Positions 7,901 through 13,810 of a DNA stretch of 64,000 nucleotides are shown in pieces (position 1 is the first letter of the stretch; each line of letters opens with the position of its first letter). This stretch comes from Streptomyces luteogriseus (lineage in GTDB: Bacteria > Actinomycetota > Actinomycetes > Streptomycetales > Streptomycetaceae), in NCBI RefSeq assembly GCF_014205055.1, contig NZ_JACHMS010000001.1, forward strand, positions 4,526,001 through 4,590,000, written 5' to 3'. The notes beneath the pieces were generated by a model. The model saw nothing but the letters and a program-made list of their open reading frames with translations. It ran no database searches and was not told the origin of the DNA. Position numbers and translations under genes: made by a program.

Positions 7901-8953
7901 GTTCGTGGCCAGAACAATCCTGCGGCCGGTGTGCGGCTGGAAGACACGGTGCTGCTCCGCATGGGAAAGCCGGGCATACAGCGGCAGGATCTCCGTGAAG
8001 CGGTAGTTCTTCTTGGTGAGCGCGTCCGCCGTGTCCCTAATCTCCCGCTCACCGGAGAGGAAGACGAGGATGTCGCCCTTGCCCTCCGCCTGGAGCTCCT
8101 CCACCGCGTCGGTGATCGCGGTGATCTGGTCGCGGTCGGCGTCCTCGCCGTCCTCCTCCAGCAGCGGCCGGTAACGGACCTCCACGGGGTACGTACGGCC
8201 GCTGACCTCGACGATCGGGGCGTCGCCGAAATGCCGCGAGAAGCGCTCGGGGTCGATCGTGGCCGAAGTGATGACGACCTTGAGGTCCGGACGCTTCGGC
8301 AGCAGCTGCGCGAGGTAACCCAGCAGGAAGTCGATGTTGAGAGACCGCTCGTGGGCCTCGTCGATGATGATCGTGTCGTAGGCGCGCAGCTCGCGGTCGG
8401 TCTGGATCTCGGCGAGCAGGATGCCGTCCGTCATGAGCTTGACGAAGGTGCTGTCCTGGTTCACCTGATCGGTGAACCGCACCTTCCAGCCGACGGCCTC
8501 ACCGAGTGGCGTGTCCAGCTCCTCGGCGACACGCTCGGCCACCGTACGGGCGGCGATCCTGCGGGGCTGCGTGTGTCCGATCATGCCCCGTACGCCGCGC
8601 CCAAGCTCCAGACAGATCTTCGGGATCTGCGTCGTCTTGCCGGAGCCGGTCTCACCGGCCACGATCACGACCTGGTGATCGCGAATGGCGTCGGCGATCG
8701 CATCCTTCTTCTGGCTGACCGGCAGCTGCTCGGGGTAAGTGACCTCGGGCACGAGGGCACGCCGACTCGCCATCCGTTCCTCGGCCCTGCCGACCTCCGC
8801 CTCGATCTCGGCGAGCACGGCGGCCCGCGCCTCCGGCTTACGAATCTTGCGCGCACCTTCGAGCCTGCGCCCGAGCCGGTGCGCATCGCGCAGGGACAGC
8901 TCGGTCAGGCGGGGGGCGAGGGCGCCGAGGGCGGGGGCAGGGTGCGTAGACAT
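4985..8953 (-). CDS. hrpA: ATP-dependent RNA helicase HrpA (DEAH-box)
   Basis: This 1322-residue protein has the full-length architecture of bacterial HrpA, a DEAH/RHA-family RNA helicase. Visible motifs are Walker A GETGSGKTTQIPK near residue 98, the DEAH box in IIIDEAHERSLNIDFLLGYL, motif III SATID, and motif VI region NQRKGRCGRTSDG. The helicase-associated, OB-fold and long C-terminal HrpA-specific domains follow. E. coli HrpA has been linked to rescue of stalled ribosomes, which may or may not hold here. No strong Shine-Dalgarno is visible before the ATG at 8953. The start is supported by its lying 158 bases from a divergent TnpB gene and by the family-typical N-terminus. Position next to bldC is conserved in Streptomyces. 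Confidence 0.95.
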   Translation of the reverse strand: MSTHPAPALGALAPRLTELSLRDAHRLGRRLEGARKIRKPEARAAVLAEIEAEVGRAEERMASRRALVPEVTYPEQLPVSQKKDAIADAIRDHQVVIVAGETGSGKTTQIPKICLELGRGVRGMIGHTQPRRIAARTVAERVAEELDTPLGEAVGWKVRFTDQVNQDSTFVKLMTDGILLAEIQTDRELRAYDTIIIDEAHERSLNIDFLLGYLAQLLPKRPDLKVVITSATIDPERFSRHFGDAPIVEVSGRTYPVEVRYRPLLEEDGEDADRDQITAITDAVEELQAEGKGDILVFLSGEREIRDTADALTKKNYRFTEILPLYARLSHAEQHRVFQPHTGRRIVLATNVAETSLTVPGIKYVIDPGFARISRYSHRTKVQRLPIEPVSQASANQRKGRCGRTSDGVCIRLYSEDDFEARPEFTDAEILRTNLASVILQMTAAGLGDIEKFPFIDPPDHRNIRDGVQLLQELNALDPAQKDPRKRLTDTGRKLAQLPVDPRLARMVLEADKNGCVREVMVIAAALSIQDPRERPADKQAQADQQHARFKDETSDFLAYLNLWRYLREQQKERGSSSFRRMCKQEYLNFLRIREWQDIYTQLRTVAKQMGIHLNEEDAPDDRIHLSLLAGLLSHIGMKDVKEAGGEGGRSSAKNEYLGARNAKFAIFPGSALFKKPPRFVMSAELVETSRLWARVNAKIEPEWVEPLAAHLVKRTYSEPHWEKDQAAVMAYEKVTLYGVPIVAQRKVNYGRIDAEISRELFIRNALVEGDWRTHHKFFSDNRRLLTEVEELEHRARRRDILVDDETLFDFYDQRIPEHVVSGAHFDSWWKHKRHERPDFLDFEREMLINEKAGEVSKADYPDSWRQGNLKFRVTYQFEPGADADGVTVHVPLQVLNQVTDEGFDWQIPGLRGELVTELIRSLPKPIRRNYVPAPDFARAFLERAVPLQEPLTVTMARELRLMVGVPFEADDFDLSKVPDHLKVTFRIVDERRRKLAEDKDLEALKLRLRPKARKALSQAAAATAERSGGESLERSGLTDWTIGSLSRVFETRRAGQPVKAYPALVDDGDTVSVRLFDTEAEQARAMWRGTRRLILRNIPVNPAKFASDRLTNAQKLALSANPHGSVQGLFDDCAMAAADKLIGDFGGPAWDEESYRKLYEKVRAEIVDTTVRTVGQVQQVLAAWQACERRLKGVRSPALLPNLQDVRAQLDALVKPGFVTEAGLRRMPDLMRYLVAADRRLQQMPTNVQRDTTRMQKVHEMQDEYAWLLEQLPQGRPVPSSVLDIRWMIEELRVSYFAHALGTAYPVSDKRIVKAIDAAAP

Positions 8954-9042
8954 ACGCGATCCAGGATCTCATCCCGCGCAAAACACAGGCGACTGGATTT
9001 CGACCAGACCACGGAGACACCCATCGAGCGCTTGATCGAGCA

Positions 9043-9079
9043 GTCATTCGATCGAGCGTCCGGGGTTCGATCGAATGAC
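9043..9079. repeat. Perfect 13-bp inverted repeat between hrpA and tnpB
   Basis: GTCATTCGATCGA (9043-9055) is repeated inverted at 9067-9079 around an 11-base loop. Further TCGATCGA/TTGATCGAG fragments lie just to the left (9023-9040). It could be the left-end hairpin of an IS200/IS605-type element or an operator for hrpA. A TTGAT pentamer, the target-adjacent motif of ISDra2, occurs at 9032-9036. Confidence 0.6.
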
Positions 9080-9111
9080 CACAACGCTGACCGCGCCCTA
9101 GATTCCTGCAC

Positions 9112-10284
9112 GTGAAGCTCGTGATCCGCGTCAAACTCCTGCCGACCCCCGAACAGGCATCGGCACTGCAGGCGACCCTCCACGCCTGCAACGCGGCAGC
9201 CAACCACGTCTCCCACATCGCCTTCACCACCGGCACCAAACGCAACCGCGAACTACGTGCCCTGACCTACACCCACCTCAAGACCCGATGGTCCCTGGGC
9301 GCCCAGGCCGCCCAACACGTCATCAAGAAGACCGCCGACGCCTACGCAGCACTCACCGGCAACCTCAAAGCCGGCAACCTCGGCAAACCCGGCTCCAAAC
9401 GCTTCCGCAGAGCCACCGAAAAGCCCATCGCCTTCCGCCCCCAAGGCGCCCAGCCCTACGACGACCGCATGCTGTCCTGGCAGATGCCGCAACGCACCGT
9501 CTCCATCTGGACCGTGGCCGGACGCATGAAACGACTCGCCTTCACCGGCGAGGAAAGCCAGCTCCTCCTCCTCGCCCACCACCGCCAGGGCGAGTCCGAC
9601 CTGATCAGCCACAACGGTCACTGGTACCTCCTGGCCACAGTCGACCTCCCGGAAAACCCCACCACCCCGGACCCCCGGGGATTCATCGGTATCGACCTCG
9701 GCATCACCAACATCGCCACCACCTCGACCGGCCACCGGCACAGCGGCCGACGTCTCAACCGCAGCAGACAGAACGACCGCCGCAACCGAGACAACCTCGC
9801 GAAAAAGCAGACCCGGTCCGCCAAACGGCGAGCCAAACGCCGCGCCGGACGAGAAGCCCGGCGCACCCGAGACATCAACCACAAGATCAGCAAGCACATC
9901 GTGACGGAGGCCCAACGCACCGGTCGCGGCATCGCCCTGGAGGACCTGGGCGGCATCCGCGAACGGGTACGGCTGAAGAAGCCCCAACGCGTCACGCTCC
10001 ACTCCTGGGCCTTCGCCCAGCTCGGCGCCTTCATCGCCTACAAGGCCCGCAGGGCCGGAGTGCCGGTGGTACACGTCCATCCGGCGTACACCAGCCAGGA
10101 GTGCTCCCGTTGCCATCACGTCGACAAGAGAAACCGGCCGACACAGGCCGTGTTCTCGTGCAGGAACTGCGGCTTCGTTGAGCACGCGGACCTGAATGCG
10201 TCCCACGTCATCGCCGATCGCGGTTGGTGGATGTGGGTCCGCGGGGCCGAGTCACAGGTCCCTGCTCTCACGCTGATCGCGTAG
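9112..10284 (+). CDS. tnpB: TnpB-type RNA-guided nuclease (IS200/IS605 OrfB family), stand-alone
   Basis: This 390-residue protein has the TnpB layout: an N-terminal segment MKLVIRVKLLPTPEQ, a WED/REC-like middle and a RuvC domain. The three RuvC acids are visible: D195 in GIDLGITN, E277 in ALEDLGG and D360 in EHADLNASH. A zinc ribbon formed by C331, C334, C350 and C353 lies between the last two, so the nuclease looks intact. Characterised TnpBs cut DNA using an omega RNA encoded at the element's 3' end. No TnpA transposase gene is adjacent, so it would depend on a transposase in trans or be a remnant. The GTG at 9112 is the first in-frame start matching family N-termini. It is divergent from hrpA and looks inserted between core genes. 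Confidence 0.9.
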   Translation: MKLVIRVKLLPTPEQASALQATLHACNAAANHVSHIAFTTGTKRNRELRALTYTHLKTRWSLGAQAAQHVIKKTADAYAALTGNLKAGNLGKPGSKRFRRATEKPIAFRPQGAQPYDDRMLSWQMPQRTVSIWTVAGRMKRLAFTGEESQLLLLAHHRQGESDLISHNGHWYLLATVDLPENPTTPDPRGFIGIDLGITNIATTSTGHRHSGRRLNRSRQNDRRNRDNLAKKQTRSAKRRAKRRAGREARRTRDINHKISKHIVTEAQRTGRGIALEDLGGIRERVRLKKPQRVTLHSWAFAQLGAFIAYKARRAGVPVVHVHPAYTSQECSRCHHVDKRNRPTQAVFSCRNCGFVEHADLNASHVIADRGWWMWVRGAESQVPALTLIA

Positions 10285-10360
10285 GGCTGGATGCGCCGCT
10301 GCCGTCGAAGCCATCGACGGGGCGAGCTGCGAGCTGGTGAGCTTTAGCTCTCCGGTAGCG
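10285..10360 (+). ncRNA. Candidate omega RNA / right end of the TnpB element
   Basis: The bases just after the tnpB stop form a perfect 7-bp hairpin (10302-10308 with 10314-10320, loop AGCCA), then a second short hairpin GAGCT-TT-AGCTC at 10339-10350. TnpB guide RNAs in known systems derive from exactly this position, overlapping the ORF 3' end. The exact right boundary and guide segment cannot be fixed without an empty site. Confidence 0.35.
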
Positions 10361-10404
10361 GACGCGGACGCTCGTACACTCGGGCGTGATCACGGGCATA
10401 CAAC

Positions 10405-10432
10405 AAGGCCCCGATCCGAAGATCGGGGCCTT
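10405..10432 (-). terminator. Terminator of the tRNA-Glu/Asp/Phe cluster
   Basis: A perfect 12-bp stem (10405-10416 with 10421-10432) with a TTCG loop on the minus strand lies 5 bases past the tRNA-Phe 3' end. It closes the leftward tRNA cluster. Confidence 0.8.
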
Positions 10433-10437
10433 AGCTG

Positions 10438-10511
10438 TGGCTGGGGCCGGGGTCGAACCGGCGACCTATCGCTTTTCAGGCGATCGCTCGTACCAACTGA
10501 GCTACCCAGCC
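10438..10511 (-). tRNA. tRNA-Phe(GAA)
   Basis: The minus strand gives acceptor GGCTGGG/CCCAGCC, a D-arm with AGCTCAGTTGGTA, anticodon loop CTGAAAA with anticodon GAA, and T-loop GGTTCGACCCC. CCA is not encoded. Confidence 0.95.
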
Positions 10512-10513
10512 AC

Positions 10514-10533
10514 GAGGTTTCACGTGAAACCTC
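10514..10533. promoter_or_regulatory. parS centromere-like site (ParB binding)
   Basis: A perfect 20-bp palindrome contains GTTTCACGTGAAAC at 10517-10530, an exact match to the Streptomyces parS consensus. It occupies the 24-base gap between tRNA-Phe and tRNA-Asp. Known parS sites bind ParB and cluster around oriC, so this places the window in the origin-proximal part of the chromosome. Confidence 0.9.
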
Positions 10534-10535
10534 AG

Positions 10536-10610
10536 CGGTCCTGACGGGATTTGAACCCGCGGCCTCCACCTTGACAGGGTGGCGAGCACTCCAAACTGCT
10601 CCACAGGACC
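10536..10610 (-). tRNA. tRNA-Asp(GTC), copy 2
   Basis: As far as I can read, the sequence is identical to the tRNA-Asp at 4817-4891, anticodon GTC. It lies directly beside the parS palindrome and is followed on the minus strand by tRNA-Phe. Confidence 0.95.
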
Positions 10611-10645
10611 AAGCTTCGTACGACAGTGTCGCACAGGGTGGTGCG

Positions 10646-10718
10646 TGCCCCCAACGGGATTCGAACCCGTGCTACCGCCTTGAAAGGGCGGCGTCCTAGG
10701 CCGCTAGACGATGAGGGC
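10646..10718 (-). tRNA. tRNA-Glu(TTC)
   Basis: The minus strand gives acceptor GCCCTCA pairing with TGGGGGC through one T-G wobble, anticodon loop CTTTCAA with anticodon TTC, and T-loop GGGTTCGAATCCC. It is the first tRNA of a Glu-Asp-Phe leftward cluster. Confidence 0.95.
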
Positions 10719-10798
10719 TATCGGCCCGCCTGTGCGCTTCGCAGCGCGTCGGGGACGTGAGAAGCATATGGGATGGCGGGAGCTATCGCCAAAACGGT

Positions 10799-12373
10799 TT
10801 AGGAGGAGGGCGAGGAAGTGCCCTCGGACGGGGTGCTGGGGGACCGGCTGGCGCCGGGCTGGTTCTCCTTCGGGAGGTGGCGGCTGACCTCCGCCGTCGT
10901 GAGGCCGAGGCCGCCCAGCTCGATCTCGTCCCAGGCCTGGAGGTGGCGGGTGTCGCGGTCGAAGTAGAGGATCGACGCCTCGATGGGGTCGGGGTGCTTG
11001 CCCTCGATGGCGCGCAGTCCGCTGCCGCCGGTGGAGCCCTCGATGCGCAGCCGGGTGCCGTACGGCAGGTCCTCCATCTCGTCGTGGTGGAGGTGGCCGG
11101 CCAGGACGAGGGGGACCTCGCCGTCGACCTCGCGGGCGGCGGAGGGCTCGTGGGCGACGGCGACGTCCACCGGGGTGCCCGCCGTGCTCTGGTCGCGCAG
11201 GGCCGTGGCCAGGCGGGCGCCGGCCAGTTCCTGGGACTGCTCGGCGCCGGTCTGCTGTGAGCGGTCGGGGGTGAACTGGGGGTCGCCGATGCCCGCGAAG
11301 CGCAGGCCCTTGATCGTCCGCGCCTTTCCGTCGTCCAGGACGTGGACGTTCCTCAGGTCCTGCATGTAGCGCTGGGTGATCATCGAGTCGTGGTTGCCGC
11401 GGACCCAGACGTAGGGGGCGCCGAGGTCTTCGATGGGGTCCAGGAAGCCGTTCTCGGCGGCGGTGCCGTGGTCCATCGTGTCGCCGGAGTCGACGATGAC
11501 ATCGACCTTGTACTGCTCCACGAGCGAGGCGATGATCTTCCAGCTCGCCGGGTTGAGGTGGATGTCGGAGACGTGCAGGACCCGGATCGTGGAGGGGTCG
11601 GGCGCGTAGGCGGGGAGCGTCGAGGTGGCGTCGTAGAGCTTGGTCACGTTGGTGACCAGGCGGGCCAGTTCCTTCTGGTAGACGTCGAATTCCGTGACGA
11701 TGCTGCGCGCGTTGCCGACCAGGGAGGGGGCCGAGGTGAGCAGGCCGGAGAACTTGGGCTCCAGGACGGAGTCGGGGCGCCAGGTGGCGTACGCGGTGCC
11801 GCCCGAGGCGGCGAGGAGGGTGAGGGCGAGGCCGCCGGCGGCCAGGGCGCGGCGCGGGCGGCGGTAGACGGCGAGGCCGAGGGCGGTGGCTCCGGCGACG
11901 ACGGCGACGCCGGAGCGCAGGGCCAGGTCGAGGGTGCCGCGGCCGACGTCCTCGGTGACCTCGTCCTGGAGACCGGAGAGGCGTTCGGGGTGGTCGACCA
12001 GGGCCTGGGAGCGGTCCGGGTCGAGCTGGTCGACGTTGACGTCGAGGCGGACGGGGGCGATGTGGCTGTCGAGCTGGAGGGCGCCCAGCGGTGAGATGTT
12101 GATCTTGGTGCCGCCGGTGAAGGAGGGGCGCAGGGTCATGGTGGTGTTCATGGGGCCGACCGGGACCCGGACGTCGCCCACGGCCAGCAGTCCCAGCCAG
12201 GCGCCGAGGAGGACCACGGCGACGAGTCCCACTGCACGGGTCCACGGGTGCGGCTGTGCCACGAGCTCGATCGTGGTGGGTGCCTGGCGGGAGCGGTAGT
12301 GGCGGGCCAGGGCGCGCGGGGCCCTGCGGATCGGGTTCAGGACACTCAGGACTGCGGCGGGGACGCGGGCCAT
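10799..12373 (-). CDS. Membrane-anchored metallophosphoesterase
   Basis: This 524-residue protein has hydrophobic segments near residues 45-65 (TRAVGLVAVVLLGAWLGLLAV) and in a pair around 150-190. A calcineurin-like phosphoesterase domain follows from about residue 265. The metal-ligand signatures appear in order: DIHLN, GDTMDHG, GNHD, AHEP and GHLHHDE. The domain is probably on the outer face, since the segment before it is a long region following the last membrane span. The substrate cannot be told from sequence. The C-terminal 30 residues are Ser/Pro/Gly-rich and probably disordered. It is divergent from a zincin gene with about 80 bases between them. The ATG at 12373 has only a weak ribosome site. 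Confidence 0.88.
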   Translation of the reverse strand: MARVPAAVLSVLNPIRRAPRALARHYRSRQAPTTIELVAQPHPWTRAVGLVAVVLLGAWLGLLAVGDVRVPVGPMNTTMTLRPSFTGGTKINISPLGALQLDSHIAPVRLDVNVDQLDPDRSQALVDHPERLSGLQDEVTEDVGRGTLDLALRSGVAVVAGATALGLAVYRRPRRALAAGGLALTLLAASGGTAYATWRPDSVLEPKFSGLLTSAPSLVGNARSIVTEFDVYQKELARLVTNVTKLYDATSTLPAYAPDPSTIRVLHVSDIHLNPASWKIIASLVEQYKVDVIVDSGDTMDHGTAAENGFLDPIEDLGAPYVWVRGNHDSMITQRYMQDLRNVHVLDDGKARTIKGLRFAGIGDPQFTPDRSQQTGAEQSQELAGARLATALRDQSTAGTPVDVAVAHEPSAAREVDGEVPLVLAGHLHHDEMEDLPYGTRLRIEGSTGGSGLRAIEGKHPDPIEASILYFDRDTRHLQAWDEIELGGLGLTTAEVSRHLPKENQPGASRSPSTPSEGTSSPSS

Positions 12374-12456
12374 TGATCCCGTATGCCCAAGTCCGGGGCC
12401 GGATATGCGGCGCCGTACGGCTCTCGTACGGCGGGGTCGTGGCCGACAATGGGCCT

Positions 12457-12807
12457 GTGCTGGAGATGACGCGCGAGGAGTTCGAGGAGCTGGTCGCCGA
12501 GGCGCTCGACCGGATCCCGCCGGAGTTGACGCGATTGATGGACAACGTCGCGGTGTTCGTGGAGGACGAGCCGCCGTCGGATGATCCCGAGCTGCTCGGG
12601 CTGTACGAGGGGACTCCGCTGACCGACCGGGGTGAGTGGTACGCCGGTGTGCTGCCCGACCGGATCACGGTGTACCGGAATCCGACGCTGCGGATGTGCG
12701 AGTCGCGGGAGGACGTCGTCGCGGAGACGGAGATCACCGTCGTGCATGAGATCGCCCACCACTTCGGGATCGACGACGCCCGTCTTCACGCCCTGGGTTA
12801 TGGCTGA
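12457..12807 (+). CDS. Minimal zincin metallopeptidase (DUF1025/Zincin_1 family)
   Basis: This is a small single-domain protein of about 116 residues whose key motif is HEIAHHFGIDDARL, an HExxHxxG zinc site near the C-terminus. Family members are compact zincins without a pro-domain or signal peptide. Proteolytic activity is plausible but, as I recall, not demonstrated for this group. The start is uncertain: GTG 12439, GTG 12457 and ATG 12466 are all in frame and none has a good Shine-Dalgarno. GACAAT at 12445-12450 lies just where a -10 box would fall if the transcript began at 12457, so a leaderless mRNA is possible. It is divergent from the phosphoesterase. Confidence 0.85.
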   Translation: MLEMTREEFEELVAEALDRIPPELTRLMDNVAVFVEDEPPSDDPELLGLYEGTPLTDRGEWYAGVLPDRITVYRNPTLRMCESREDVVAETEITVVHEIAHHFGIDDARLHALGYG

Positions 12808-12894
12808 CCGGGTTGTGAATACGGGGCGCGTGTCCTCTTGTGGGCGGGGGGAGTTGGAGGTGTTGACTCCCTCACCCTTTCCGGAGGTGGCCCC

Positions 12895-13425
12895 GTGCGC
12901 CCCTTGTACGTACCCGTCCGACTGGCCGCCACGGTCGTGGCGGTCGCCGCTGCCGCCGGCTGCATGAGTGTCGGCGACGACGCGGGCGGGAGCGTCAAGC
13001 CGTCGCACTCCGCCGGGCAGCGGGGTGGCGAGGCGTCCGACGGCGGGCCGGCGGTGTCGGGCGGCGGTGCCGGGTTCGGCGCGGCCGGGGCCGGGGGCGA
13101 GCGGGGGCGTGGCAAGGGCGGGAAGGGCAAGAAGGGCAAGGGAGGCCGGGCGGGGGAGTCGGCCCCTCCCGAGGCGTCGCCGAGCGCTGACGCGAGCCCG
13201 ACCGTGCCGGGGCGGGACAAGCCGGGGAAGCCGGCGCGGCCTACGCCGAAGCCGCCGGCCCCGCCGACGCCCACCCGCACGGCCGAACCGGAGCCCACGC
13301 CGACGCCGCCGGAGCCGACGGCGTCGCCGGAGCCGACGCCGGAGCCGTCGTCGTCGGCGCATGAGCCGCCGGGGCCGCAGCTGGCGCAGCGGGAGCCGGC
13401 GCCGGAGGCCGGGTCGCCGGCGTAG
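12895..13425 (+). CDS. Putative lipoprotein with Gly/Lys and Pro/Thr/Glu low-complexity body
   Basis: This 176-residue protein begins with a lipoprotein signal, MRPLYVPVRLAATVVAVAAAAGC, with a lipobox cysteine at about residue 23. The remainder is low-complexity: a Gly-rich stretch with GRGKGGKGKKGKGG, then Pro/Thr/Glu repeats (PTPKPPAPPTPT, PEPTPTPPEP). The composition resembles a cell-wall spacer anchored to the outer membrane face, and no catalytic domain is visible. GGAGGT at 12883-12888 supports the GTG at 12895 over longer frames. No function is known. Its position ahead of the DEAD-box helicase is conserved in Streptomyces as I recall. Confidence 0.75.
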   Translation: MRPLYVPVRLAATVVAVAAAAGCMSVGDDAGGSVKPSHSAGQRGGEASDGGPAVSGGGAGFGAAGAGGERGRGKGGKGKKGKGGRAGESAPPEASPSADASPTVPGRDKPGKPARPTPKPPAPPTPTRTAEPEPTPTPPEPTASPEPTPEPSSSAHEPPGPQLAQREPAPEAGSPA

Positions 13426-13810
13426 GGCCGTGGGGAGGGGCCGGTGGGGTGTGTCGTGACGATGCGCTGGTGGGGCGTGCCGTGAGGAGGTGCCGGTGGG
13501 GCGGGGAAATTTTCTGCGGGGGCGGGAACAATCCCGGCCGGAGGGTGGTTGGAGCCCTCGGAAGGCTGTCCGGTCGTCGGACGGCTGTCCACTGCCGTCT
13601 GCACGGTCCGGTTTGCCTTGAGGGGCCCGGAGTGCGTATGGTGGCAGATCGTTTGATCCCATCTTGCCCGGCGCCACTGCAGAGCGCGCCGTGTGGCGCG
13701 TACTCTCCCTTGCCGTGGTGGACCGCATTGAGGCGGTCGTATTGCGAATCGCGAATCACGGAGTTGACGGGCGCGTGCCGACTTGAGACTCCGGAAGGTT
13801 TCGCATTCGC
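13426..13810. other. 385-base leader region of the DEAD-box helicase gene
   Basis: There is no coding signal here. It contains a GCGCGCC-GTGT-GGCGCG hairpin at about 13684-13700 and a run CGAATCGCGAATC near 13745. A GGAAGG ribosome site lies about 13 bases before the ATG. Long structured leaders are common for bacterial cold-induced RNA helicases, so post-transcriptional control is possible but not shown. Confidence 0.45.

Noticed and set aside
9032..9079. LexA (SOS) box interpretation of the TCGATCGA-containing palindrome
   Set aside because: The actinobacterial LexA box is CGAAC-N4-GTTCG. The dyad here does not match it.
4916..9115. A 1399-codon plus-strand frame across the hrpA region
   Set aside because: It is the exact complement of hrpA. 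The minus strand encodes all helicase motifs, while the plus frame is Arg/Leu/Val/Asp low-complexity.
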